Assembly: GCF_001434255.1 (NCBI RefSeq)
Contig: NZ_AZEY01000013.1
Coordinates: 1 to 57,401 of the forward strand
Length of the DNA: 57,401 bases
DNA from: Lentilactobacillus diolivorans DSM 14421
Lineage (GTDB): Bacteria; Bacillota; Bacilli; Lactobacillales; Lactobacillaceae
Reading direction: 5' to 3'
Position numbers and translations under genes: made by a program. The notes below the pieces were generated by a model. The model ran no database searches, had not been told where the DNA came from, and saw only the letters and a program-made list of their open reading frames with translations. Below are positions 18,366 to 26,509 of this stretch, in pieces; position 1 is the first letter of the stretch, and each line of letters starts with the position of its first letter.

Positions 18366-19105
18366 TGCTTAAAGAAATTATCACAAATATCGTCTGGGCA
18401 CTCGGATTAATTGCTGGAGTGCCTTTCTTTTTTATCTGGTTACTATCGCGGCTTAATCGTAACACCAAGCAACACATTGCCAACCGATTTGGAATCAATA
18501 GTCAGCTCTATTTTGGCTTTTTGGGAATCATGATTCACGAACTTAGCCATCTCATTATCGCGATGATTTTTGGCCACCGGATTACCGGCTTTCGCTTAAT
18601 CAGCCGGCCAACTAACAGCAAACCGACGTTAGGCTACGTCAATCACCGTTGGAACCAAGCCAATTTTTATCAAAATATCGGCAATCTTTTTATTGGTATA
18701 GCGCCCATCTTTGGGTGCTGCTTAGCAACATTAGCTTTGGCTAAATGCCTGATTCCTAATAGTTACACTTGGCTGCTTGAATTCACCCAGTTGCCATTAA
18801 GCGTTGATCTGCAATTATCACCTGGTTTTCATTGGCAGGGACTACTGCTGTTTATCATTTTAGCGGCTAACATTTGTATTGGTGGCTTTGACCTGAGTCC
18901 AGCCGACTTTCAGAACGCCCGTCAAGGCTTTTGGCAGGCCATCATCACGATAATTATCTTGTCACTTTTAATATCTTTCACACCGTGGCAGACAACTTTA
19001 TTCACTGAGTTGCGCCGCTTAACCATCATCATTACTGCGGTTTCAATTTTTAATTTGATCCTTTCCGGAACCTTTAACCTCATTTTTCGAAGTCTGTCAT
19101 CTTGA
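18365..19105 (+). CDS. Membrane protein with HELSH zinc-protease-like motif
   Basis: This 246-residue integral membrane protein has about six hydrophobic segments. The motif HELSH at 58-62, inside a hydrophobic stretch, matches the HExxH zinc site of M50-type intramembrane proteases. A second metal ligand motif of the NxxPxxxxDG type is not evident, so activity is unproven. The ATG overlaps the ybaK stop by one base. It could be a site-2-protease-like enzyme or a degenerate relative that kept the fold only. No substrate candidate is adjacent. Confidence 0.72.
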   Translation: MLKEIITNIVWALGLIAGVPFFFIWLLSRLNRNTKQHIANRFGINSQLYFGFLGIMIHELSHLIIAMIFGHRITGFRLISRPTNSKPTLGYVNHRWNQANFYQNIGNLFIGIAPIFGCCLATLALAKCLIPNSYTWLLEFTQLPLSVDLQLSPGFHWQGLLLFIILAANICIGGFDLSPADFQNARQGFWQAIITIIILSLLISFTPWQTTLFTELRRLTIIITAVSIFNLILSGTFNLIFRSLSS

Positions 19106-19143
19106 TGTGTTTGCTTAACATGAAACTATTAACTATCAACCAG

Positions 19144-19791
19144 TCAGACAAGCCCGTTCCATTCATCAACAAATTCGTTAACAAAGGCCAGCATCACTTG
19201 TTGGCGATGTTTAGCAATTTTCTTGGCGGTTGGTGTATTCATTTGATCTTTCAATTTAAATAACTTCTCATAAAAATGATTAATGACCGTCCCCCGTTTA
19301 CGATACTCAGATTTGTCCATATCCTTACGAGGCATGATCCGAGGATTATACATAATCTCGCCAAAATGACCACCGAAGTAAAATGTCCGGGCAATTCCAA
19401 TCGCACCAATTGCATCTAATCGATCAGCATCCTGAACAATCTGACCTTCAATCGACAGTTGGTGTTTCACTTTTAAATTAGCGCTGTACGACATATTATC
19501 GATAATTTCAAAAACCTTTTTAATAAATGAGTCATCATAGCCAACTTCAACCAGTTTGTTAATGATGACTTTTCTTTTAGCCGCCGGATTGGTCGCTACT
19601 TTATCATCAGCAACATCATGCAAGTAAGCCGCAACCAACACCAATTCCTCATTAGCGGTCGGCTCACCTTTTAAAATCAACTTGGCAAGTGCGACTACCC
19701 GCATAATATGAGTAAAATCATGACCAGAAGTTTCATGGCCTAACTGTTCGCTAACAAATTCTTTAATCTCACGCATTCCACGAATCATCAC
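19144..19791 (-). CDS. HD-domain phosphohydrolase
   Basis: This 215-residue cytoplasmic protein of the HD superfamily has metal-site residues His28 (FTHIMRV), His58-Asp59 (YLHDVADD) and a downstream Asp in QDADRLDAIG. The arrangement resembles the YpgQ/YedJ group, in which YpgQ has nucleotide pyrophosphohydrolase activity; the substrate here is unknown. The start is GTG at 19791 (AAGGAG seven bases upstream) or the immediately following ATG at 19788. It converges with the membrane-protein gene, with no clear terminator between. Confidence 0.85.
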   Translation of the reverse strand: MMIRGMREIKEFVSEQLGHETSGHDFTHIMRVVALAKLILKGEPTANEELVLVAAYLHDVADDKVATNPAAKRKVIINKLVEVGYDDSFIKKVFEIIDNMSYSANLKVKHQLSIEGQIVQDADRLDAIGAIGIARTFYFGGHFGEIMYNPRIMPRKDMDKSEYRKRGTVINHFYEKLFKLKDQMNTPTAKKIAKHRQQVMLAFVNEFVDEWNGLV

Positions 19792-19857
19792 TTGAGAACT
19801 CCTTATATCTTTAAATTTTACAAATATACCAATTAGTATAGCCTAGATTTTTTCAAA

Positions 19858-19905
19858 CAAAAAATCTTCTGCAACAACAATTTAAATGTCATTACAGAAG
19901 ATTTT
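19858..19905 (-). terminator. Terminator of the ald-permease operon
   Basis: AAAATCTTCTG pairs with CAGAAGATTTT around a 23-base loop, followed on the minus strand by a T-rich run. Confidence 0.75.
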
Positions 19906-19963
19906 CGATCAGCTTTTCCCAACAATTCCGTTACATCACTATTTCTGACATTTGAAATGCTGC

Positions 19964-21379
19964 CTAAACAACTTGATTCTCGGCAGTTAATGCTTCTTGT
20001 TCTTCACGCTGTTCAATATCCACATGTTTTCTGGAATATAAAAGGTATACGATAAAACCAATTAACAACCAAGCCGTATAGATAATCCATGCGTGTAATG
20101 GTGTATTTAACAACAAGAAGCCACAGATCAACATCGAAAAGATTGGAATTGTGTCCCCAAATGGTAATTTAAACGGACGCTTCAAATCAGGCTGACGGTG
20201 ACGCAAGATAATCACAATTAATGAGATTAAAAAGAAAACCGATAGCGAACCAACGTTTGCGATAACCGCCAAGTGTTTGATATTGATGAAACCTGCCAGA
20301 GTTGCGGCAACCCCGCCAATAAGCCACAGGGCCCGATTAGGACTCTTGGTTTTAACATTTATGACTGAAATTTTTTTGGGCAGAAAGCCCCCTCGGCTCA
20401 TTGCCATTGTAATATTCGACGCGGCGTAAACAAAAGCGTAAACCACGGCTGTAATTCCCAGGATTGCACCAACAGAAACCAGTTGGGCTGACAAATGATG
20501 ACCCTGGCTGATTAAGACATACGCCATAGATTCTGGCACATTTAACTCAGTGTAGTGAACGACCCCAGTCATAATCAAACTAACAATAACGTATAGCGTT
20601 GTCGAAACAATCAGCGATAAAATAATGGCTCTTGGCAAATTCTTTTTAACATTCTTAACTTCTTCAGCAGAAGTTGCCAAGGCATCAAACCCCAAAAACG
20701 TGAAAAACACAGTTGCGGCACCGGTAAAGACACCTTGGACGCCATATGGTAAAAACGGGCGCCAATTACTAGCTTGAACACTGGTAATACTCATCACAAT
20801 GAATAGGCAGATGACTGCTAATTTTACAATCACCATCACATTGTTGATCCACTTACTCTCGCTTGTCCCCCGTGTCAAAACAAACGTCATCAGGCAAATC
20901 ATAATAAGTGCGGGTAAATTAATCAGTCCGCCATCAAAAGGGGATGCTAACAACGCGTGCGGTAAAGTCACCCCAATTTCTTTGAAAAATGATTTAACAT
21001 ACCCTGTCCAACCATTTGCGACAGTCGCGGTGGTCGTAATATAAACACCAATCAGGGTCCACCCAGCCAAAAACGCGATTCGCTGACCAATCGCCACCCA
21101 CGCATACACATAAGCACTTCCGGAATTGGGAATACTTGTCGTTAACTCGGAATAACAAAGGCCAATCATACAACTCGCAACTGCTGCAATTACGAATGAA
21201 ATTGCCACTCCAGGCCCCGCGTCAGTTGCGGCAACGATCCCGGTTAAGACCAAAATTCCTGTTCCAATAATCGCCCCGATCCCCAAAATTGATAAGTCAA
21301 ACAGCCCAAGAGTCCGTTCGCGATCACCACGATTGGCATTTCGCTGAACCAAGTCAATATTTATTCGACTATCTTTCAT
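19964..21379 (-). CDS. APC-family amino-acid permease
   Basis: This 471-residue transporter has about 12 helices and resembles the YfnA/CAT branch of the amino acid-polyamine-organocation superfamily. The family motif GIGAIIGTGILVLTG lies around 32-46 in the first helix. It probably imports neutral or cationic amino acids by proton symport. It starts four bases after the alanine dehydrogenase stop, in the same operon, so alanine (or an amino acid exchanged with it) is a reasonable substrate guess. A terminator follows its stop. Confidence 0.9.
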   Translation of the reverse strand: MKDSRINIDLVQRNANRGDRERTLGLFDLSILGIGAIIGTGILVLTGIVAATDAGPGVAISFVIAAVASCMIGLCYSELTTSIPNSGSAYVYAWVAIGQRIAFLAGWTLIGVYITTTATVANGWTGYVKSFFKEIGVTLPHALLASPFDGGLINLPALIMICLMTFVLTRGTSESKWINNVMVIVKLAVICLFIVMSITSVQASNWRPFLPYGVQGVFTGAATVFFTFLGFDALATSAEEVKNVKKNLPRAIILSLIVSTTLYVIVSLIMTGVVHYTELNVPESMAYVLISQGHHLSAQLVSVGAILGITAVVYAFVYAASNITMAMSRGGFLPKKISVINVKTKSPNRALWLIGGVAATLAGFINIKHLAVIANVGSLSVFFLISLIVIILRHRQPDLKRPFKLPFGDTIPIFSMLICGFLLLNTPLHAWIIYTAWLLIGFIVYLLYSRKHVDIEQREEQEALTAENQVV

Positions 21380-21383
21380 CGAA

Positions 21384-22499
21384 TTAAACCGTCAAATTGG
21401 CATCAAACTTTGCATAAGGCATATCCAAACTTTCTGCAACTGCTTGCTCAGTGACATCTCCTTGATAAGTGTTAATTCCAGTTAAGATCGTGTTGTCATC
21501 TTCAGCAGCTTGAATTAATCCCTTATTAGCAATTTCCAATGCGTATGGAATTGTTGCACTGGATAAGGCATCGGTAGCGGTCTTAGGAACGGCTCCCGGC
21601 ACGTTGGCAACCGTATAATGACTCACACCATGAGAAATATAAATTGGATCCTGATGAGTTGTCGCATGGGTACTGGTTTCAAAAATACCACCCTGATCAA
21701 TTGGAATATCAACAATTACTGATCCAGGAGCCATGTTGGCAACCATTTCTTCACTCACTAATTTTGGCGCAGCAGCCCCCGGAATCAACACTGCTCCAAT
21801 AGCAAGATCGGCATCTTTAATCGCAGTCGCAATGTTATGGCGATTTGACATCAATGTTTGAATTTTACCGTCAAAGAAACTTTCTACCTCAGCTAAACGT
21901 TGCGCATTAATATCCAAAATTGTCACGTTCGCGCCAAGTCCAATAGCCATTTTGGCAGCATTAAATCCAACAGTCCCAGCTCCAATAATCACGACGTTAC
22001 CCCGTTTAACACCCGTGGCACCCGCTAGAAGCAAACCTTTTCCCTGGTGTGGCTGCTCCAGAAAATGAGCCCCCACTTGAACCGACATTCGCCCAGCAAT
22101 CTCACTCATTGGAAATAACAATGGTAAACCACCACGTGGTCCGATCATCGTTTCGTAAGCTACTCCGGTGGCATTGCTGTCAATCAGAGCCTCCGCTAAT
22201 TCCTTGTCTGCAGCTAGATGCAAGTATGTGTACACAATTAAACCATCACGTAAATACTGATATTCCGATGGTAATGGCTCCTTAACCTTAATAACCATAT
22301 CGCAATCCCAAGCATCTTCCGCCGATCCAATCCTTGCTCCCATTTGCTTATAATCATCGTCCGAATATCCGGCACCCATTCCAGCCCCACTTTGAACAAC
22401 TACTTGGTGGCCGGCATGAATTAAATTACCGACATTACTAGGTGTTACACCAACTCTTTTTTCTTGAGCCTTAGTTTCTGTAGGTACGCCAATTTTCAT
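21384..22499 (-). CDS. ald: Alanine dehydrogenase
   Basis: This 371-residue NAD-dependent enzyme interconverts L-alanine with pyruvate and ammonia. Family landmarks are the start MKIGVPTETKAQEKRVG with the substrate-binding Arg, KVKEP at 71-75, YLHLA with the catalytic-type His at 94, and the NAD-binding VIIGAGTVG at about 170-178. Length is normal. GGAGGAG precedes the ATG, and a cre-like operator lies directly upstream, so catabolite repression by CcpA is likely. It is first in an operon with an amino-acid permease, suggesting use of alanine as nitrogen or pyruvate source, or redox balancing. Confidence 0.95.
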   Translation of the reverse strand: MKIGVPTETKAQEKRVGVTPSNVGNLIHAGHQVVVQSGAGMGAGYSDDDYKQMGARIGSAEDAWDCDMVIKVKEPLPSEYQYLRDGLIVYTYLHLAADKELAEALIDSNATGVAYETMIGPRGGLPLLFPMSEIAGRMSVQVGAHFLEQPHQGKGLLLAGATGVKRGNVVIIGAGTVGFNAAKMAIGLGANVTILDINAQRLAEVESFFDGKIQTLMSNRHNIATAIKDADLAIGAVLIPGAAAPKLVSEEMVANMAPGSVIVDIPIDQGGIFETSTHATTHQDPIYISHGVSHYTVANVPGAVPKTATDALSSATIPYALEIANKGLIQAAEDDNTILTGINTYQGDVTEQAVAESLDMPYAKFDANLTV

Positions 22500-22518
22500 A
22501 ATAATGCTCCTCCTATAA

Positions 22519-22532
22519 TGGAAACGGTTACA
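22519..22532. promoter_or_regulatory. cre-like CcpA operator upstream of ald
   Basis: TGGAAACGGTTACA matches the cre consensus TGWNANCGNTNWCA at all but one position. It lies 20 bases before the ald ATG, downstream of a TATAAA -10 box, where bound CcpA would block transcription. Confidence 0.65.
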
Positions 22533-22656
22533 TGTCTACATTTATAGGTTATCATGAACATTAACCAGAAGCACTTAAAGTGACTTATGCTAAAATTATA
22601 AATTACTAATGATTGGTATAAGTAACCATTAACTTAACCAGAATCGATGATAAAGT

Positions 22657-22693
22657 AAAAAAGCTGAGACAAAATTCACAATCGTCTCAACTT
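22657..22693 (-). terminator. Terminator of adhE
   Basis: AAGTTGAGAC and GTCTCAGCTT pair around a 13-base loop, then TTTTT on the minus strand. Confidence 0.88.
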
Positions 22694-22762
22694 CTCACTT
22701 ATTTATTCATTTAATCAGTTTTGTGATTGTAGGTACAAAGTTTCAAGTCAAAACTTATCAGC

Positions 22763-25375
22763 TTACTTTTCAACGTTTGTCCCTTCGTAATCATCAATCA
22801 TGATCTGTTTCAAATCAGCAATGAGTGGCTCCTTTGGGTTAGCCGTTGTGCATTGATCTTCGTAAGCAAGGGTTGCTAATTTGTCAAGTGAAGCTTCAAA
22901 CTTGGCTTTGTCAACACCTTGGGCTTTCAAGCTAAGCGTAACGCCAACTGAATGAGCCAGGTTAATGAATTTTTGAACCAACCCTTCAATTAACTCTTCA
23001 TCCGTATTGCCTTCAACGCCAACATAGCGGGCAATTTGAGCATAATCTTTATTAGCTCTAAAGGACTCATACTTAGGCCATACGGCAATTTTTTCCGGTA
23101 ACTTGGCGTTATAACGAATAACGTGTGGTACCGTGATTGCAATTGCGATGCCATGGGTAATCCCAAATTCACCGCCGAGCTTATGAGCAACCGAGTGGGT
23201 AATTCCGAGGAAGGCATTGGCAAAGGCCATTCCGGCAAGAGTTGCTGCATTATGCATTTCTTCTCGGGCTTGGGGATCACCGTTGTATGACGCAGTTAAA
23301 TTATCAAATACCAGCTTAATGGCTTGCAAAGATAATGGCCGTGTGTAATCCGAAGCCATTGTTGAAACAAATGATTCAAAGCCGTGGCAAAGGGTATCTA
23401 ATCCCGATGCTGCAACCGTGCCTTTAGGTACCGTTTGAACGAACTGAGGATCGACGATTGCAACATCAGGTGTCAAAGCATAGTCAGCTAACGGGTATTT
23501 AACATGCGTTTTAGAATCTGTGATAACAGCAAACGGGGTAACTTCTGAACCAGTTCCCGAGGTCGTTGGAATGGCAATCATTTGTGCTTTACGTGGTTTC
23601 TTGAAGCGATAAGCCCGTTTTCTAATATCCAAGAACTTCTGTTTAGCACCAAAGAAACTTGTCGTTGGATCTTCGTAAAACAGCCACATATTCTTAGCGG
23701 CATCCAGTGGTGAACCACCTCCAAGCGCGATAATGGTATCGGGCTTGAATGCGCGCATCTGGGCAACCCCCTTTTCAACTGTGTCAGTCGTTGGATCCGG
23801 CTCAACATCTGAGAAAAGTGAATATTCAATTTCATTTGGTCGACGCTTTAGCTCATCTAAGACCGTGTCAACATAACCATGTTCAACCATCCCAGGTGTC
23901 GTAACGATAAAGACTTTGTTAATTCCTGGCATGTCGTCAAGGTAACGAATTGAAGTCTTTTCAAAGTAAACTCGTGGTAATTTAATCCATTGCATATTAT
24001 TTCGTCTCTTTGCGATAGTTTTAATGTTCAACAGGTCGTAATCAGTAACGTTATGGGAAATGGAATTACCACCCCATGAACCGGTACCAAGCGTCAATGA
24101 TGGTGTCATTTCATTATAAAGGTTACCTAAGCCGCCAAATCCACCAGGCGTGTTAACCAATACCCGAGCTGCCTTCATCTTCTTGCCAAATTCAAGAGCA
24201 ATTTTGTCATCCATCGTTTGAATTGCTGCAGTATGACCCAAGCCACCGTAGTTCAGCAACTTTTCAGCAATTTCGAAGGCATCTTCATGACTATTAGCCT
24301 TATAGACGGAAATGACCGGGCTCAATTTTTCGCCGGATAATGGGTACTTAGGTCCAACCCCCGTCAATTCAGCTGCCAGTACCTTCGTATTTTCCGGAAC
24401 TTTGATGCCGGCAATTTTAGCGATTTTCTTAGCAGACTGACCGGCAATTGGTCCACGGACACTGCCACGTTTTGGATCAAACATTGCTTCAGTCAATTTG
24501 GGCTCATCTTTTTTTGCGATGAAGAAGACGCCGTTCTTAACCAAATTGGCTTTTACTTCATCGTAAACTTCAGTATCAATAATGGCACTGTTTTCAGTCG
24601 CACAAATCATCCCATTATCAAATGTCTTGGATAGGACCAAATCGTTCACGGCTCTGGCAATTTTAGCGGTTCTTTCAATATAAACCGGACCGTTACCAGG
24701 ACCAACACCCAAAGCTGGTTTCCCGGTAGAATAAGCGGCTTTAACCATACCAGGGCCTCCCGTAGCTAATGTACTGGCAACACCGGGATTGTTAATTAAT
24801 TTATCGGTTGCTTCAATACTTGGCTCAGTAATCCATTGGATAACACCTTCAGGAGCACCGGCTTCAATTGCGGCATCACGAACCACTTTTGCAGCAGCAA
24901 TTGATGACTTTAATGCTTGAGGATGAAAACTGAAAATAATTGGATTTCGCGTTTTCATGGCAATGATTGATTTAAACAAAGTTGTTGAAGTTGGATTGGT
25001 AACTGGTGTGATCCCAGCAAGAACACCAAGTGGTTCAGCAACTGTGATCAATTGACGTTCATGGTCATCTTTAATCACACCAACTGTTTTGTGGTTCCGA
25101 ATGCTGTGCCAAATCTCTTCAGTTGCGTACATATTCTTGATTGCCTTATCTTCAGCAACACCACGGCCGGTTTCTTCATATGCCATTGTGGCAAGTTCCA
25201 TATGCTTGTCTTGGCCGGCCATTACCATTGCATGGGTAATATGATCAACTTTCTCTTGGTCAAATGAATCCATAATTTTAAGTGCTTTTTGTGCTTTTGA
25301 AACCAACTGATTAATTACAGTGTCAACATCGGTCTTTTCATTCTTCTTTTCAACTTTTACTTTATTTTCTATCAT
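22763..25375 (-). CDS. adhE: Bifunctional acetaldehyde-CoA/alcohol dehydrogenase
   Basis: This 870-residue protein converts acetyl-CoA to acetaldehyde and then ethanol, oxidising two NADH; it forms long filaments (spirosomes) in relatives. Residues about 1-450 are the CoA-acylating aldehyde dehydrogenase with catalytic Cys258 (GMICATENS). About 470-870 are the iron-dependent alcohol dehydrogenase, with GGGSPLDAAKNMW and the His-rich GITHSVAHKLGGEFGITHG iron site. Both halves are intact. GGAGG precedes the ATG. A Rex-like operator lies next to the promoter, fitting NADH-responsive control. It serves as the electron sink for the phosphoketolase pathway. Confidence 0.97.
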   Translation of the reverse strand: MIENKVKVEKKNEKTDVDTVINQLVSKAQKALKIMDSFDQEKVDHITHAMVMAGQDKHMELATMAYEETGRGVAEDKAIKNMYATEEIWHSIRNHKTVGVIKDDHERQLITVAEPLGVLAGITPVTNPTSTTLFKSIIAMKTRNPIIFSFHPQALKSSIAAAKVVRDAAIEAGAPEGVIQWITEPSIEATDKLINNPGVASTLATGGPGMVKAAYSTGKPALGVGPGNGPVYIERTAKIARAVNDLVLSKTFDNGMICATENSAIIDTEVYDEVKANLVKNGVFFIAKKDEPKLTEAMFDPKRGSVRGPIAGQSAKKIAKIAGIKVPENTKVLAAELTGVGPKYPLSGEKLSPVISVYKANSHEDAFEIAEKLLNYGGLGHTAAIQTMDDKIALEFGKKMKAARVLVNTPGGFGGLGNLYNEMTPSLTLGTGSWGGNSISHNVTDYDLLNIKTIAKRRNNMQWIKLPRVYFEKTSIRYLDDMPGINKVFIVTTPGMVEHGYVDTVLDELKRRPNEIEYSLFSDVEPDPTTDTVEKGVAQMRAFKPDTIIALGGGSPLDAAKNMWLFYEDPTTSFFGAKQKFLDIRKRAYRFKKPRKAQMIAIPTTSGTGSEVTPFAVITDSKTHVKYPLADYALTPDVAIVDPQFVQTVPKGTVAASGLDTLCHGFESFVSTMASDYTRPLSLQAIKLVFDNLTASYNGDPQAREEMHNAATLAGMAFANAFLGITHSVAHKLGGEFGITHGIAIAITVPHVIRYNAKLPEKIAVWPKYESFRANKDYAQIARYVGVEGNTDEELIEGLVQKFINLAHSVGVTLSLKAQGVDKAKFEASLDKLATLAYEDQCTTANPKEPLIADLKQIMIDDYEGTNVEK

Positions 25376-25422
25376 TGCTTTCCTCCAATGAAAAGTTCTT
25401 TGTTATCTCTTTCACATGGATA

Positions 25423-25450
25423 ATGATATCACGTTTTTCTGAGATGTAAA
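25423..25450 (-). promoter_or_regulatory. adhE promoter
   Basis: On the minus strand TTTACA (25450-25445), 16 bases, then TATCAT (25428-25423) preceded by TG-A. Confidence 0.55.
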
Positions 25451-25455
25451 TACTT

Positions 25456-25473
25456 TTGTGTAAAAAATCACAT
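25456..25473. promoter_or_regulatory. Rex-like operator at the adhE promoter
   Basis: TTGTGTAAAAAATCACAT has the Rex layout TTGTG-N8-CACA and ends five bases upstream of the adhE -35 box. Rex represses fermentation genes until NADH rises, so the site fits the gene. Confidence 0.55.
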
Positions 25474-25517
25474 AAATTATTAAGCCTTCCTCTTCCCTTG
25501 TCGGAGTATGCATAAAG

Positions 25518-25548
25518 AAAGAGGAGTCTGAATTTCAGGCCCCTCTTA
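25518..25548 (-). terminator. Terminator of the DUF1836 gene
   Basis: AAGAGGGGCCTGAA pairs imperfectly with TTCAGACTCCTCTT, followed by TTCTTT on the minus strand. Confidence 0.75.
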
Positions 25549-25550
25549 AA

Positions 25551-25590
25551 TGTAACCGATTACAGTTAATTTAAAGTGAAACGGTTCACT
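25551..25590. promoter_or_regulatory. cre site and Rex-like inverted repeat upstream of adhE
   Basis: TGTAACCGATTACA (25551-25564) fits the cre consensus at every position. AGTGAA-ACGG-TTCACT (25575-25590) is a six-base inverted repeat spaced by four, the geometry of a Rex site. Both lie between the DUF1836 stop and its terminator, about 175-215 bases before the adhE start, so they may be distal adhE operators or act on neither gene. Confidence 0.4.
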
Positions 25591-26125
25591 ATTTAATTAT
25601 TTTAGTCAAAGGTTTTTCAATAATTCCCAATAATTTTTCAGATTGGAGTCGGTCAATAATGACATTCACGGCAACTTGCATCAACTTATCGTTCAAATTG
25701 TCCTCAGCTAAGGCACGACTATTTCGACTATCGATACTTTTAAATGAAAACATCAACCGTTTAATAAAACTGTCATATGCTTGCTGTGGGTAAATATTTG
25801 CCGTCACCTGATCAATGCCATGCCGAATTGTTTCTAAAGAAAATGCCGGCTTTAACAGACTGATTAGAATAATATCAGCAATTTGCATTGTCTGATATTT
25901 CTTCTTTACCGGGGCGATAATGGCTTTATGCTTAACATAATTGTTAATCATCGCAGGCGTTACTTGATCAACACCAATCGGTCCCAATATATCGTTAACC
26001 AGTGCTGTCACCTGATCCATATATAAATCAAATTTTGGTAGCTCTGACCACAATGGCAGTTCTGCAGTTTTTAGCCTTTGTTCCCACTGTTCATATTTTT
26101 CGTACTGTTCTTTACTCGATTCCAT
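25589..26125 (-). CDS. DUF1836 domain protein (MerR-like helix-turn-helix)
   Basis: This 178-residue protein has the DUF1836 pattern: WSELPKFDLYMDQV, then VTPAMINNYVKHKAI (residues about 55-70, a helix-turn-helix-like unit), then YQTMQIADIILISLLK. Such proteins are thought to be small DNA-binding regulators; no target is known. GAGGTG lies a few bases upstream of the ATG. It is the gene immediately upstream of adhE but is separated by its own terminator. Confidence 0.8.
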   Translation of the reverse strand: MESSKEQYEKYEQWEQRLKTAELPLWSELPKFDLYMDQVTALVNDILGPIGVDQVTPAMINNYVKHKAIIAPVKKKYQTMQIADIILISLLKPAFSLETIRHGIDQVTANIYPQQAYDSFIKRLMFSFKSIDSRNSRALAEDNLNDKLMQVAVNVIIDRLQSEKLLGIIEKPLTKIIK

Positions 26126-26225
26126 GGGATCACCTCTTTGATTTTATTATATCACATTATCTAGTCTTAACGACTAGGTAATGTGAAATTAAAATACAAC
26201 AGTTTGTATCATCCAGCTATTCAGA

Positions 26226-26271
26226 AAAAAACAGTAGGTCGCCGAACGTAATCGACCCAACTGTTTTTTTG
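26226..26271. terminator. Symmetric terminator hairpin
   Basis: ACAGTAGGTCG pairs with CGACCCAACTGT and is flanked by A and T runs, so it could work in both directions. It lies downstream of the glycosyltransferase gene and its palindrome. Confidence 0.75.
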
Positions 26272-26415
26272 TGACGATACAATTAAAATCATTTACAATT
26301 CGCATATTACTTGGCCTACTATTCCTAATTGTGCGACCTCAGACATCCCCATAGCTGATACTGGCTTTCCACAAAAATATTGATTATGCTCCGGACTTGC
26401 TAAATGTACAGAAAG

Positions 26416-26509
26416 CCAAGCAGTTTCTGGCCATATAAGGCCCTTAGGCGATCTCCCCAAACAAGGGAGATCGCCTAAGGGCCTTATATTCTGGAAACTA
26501 ATCGCTTGG
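26416..26509. repeat. Long palindrome, copy 2 of 3
   Basis: Arms run from CCAAGCAGTTTCTGG to CTGGAAACTAATCGCTTGG, with interior GGCCCTTAGGCGATCTCCC matched by GGGAGATCGCCTAAGGGCC around a short loop. It shares CAAGCAG, GGCCATATAAG and CGCTTG with the palindromes at 264 and 33,881, but the inner 20 bp differ in both arms at once. It covers the stop codon (26498-26500) of the membrane glycosyltransferase. Confidence 0.85.
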
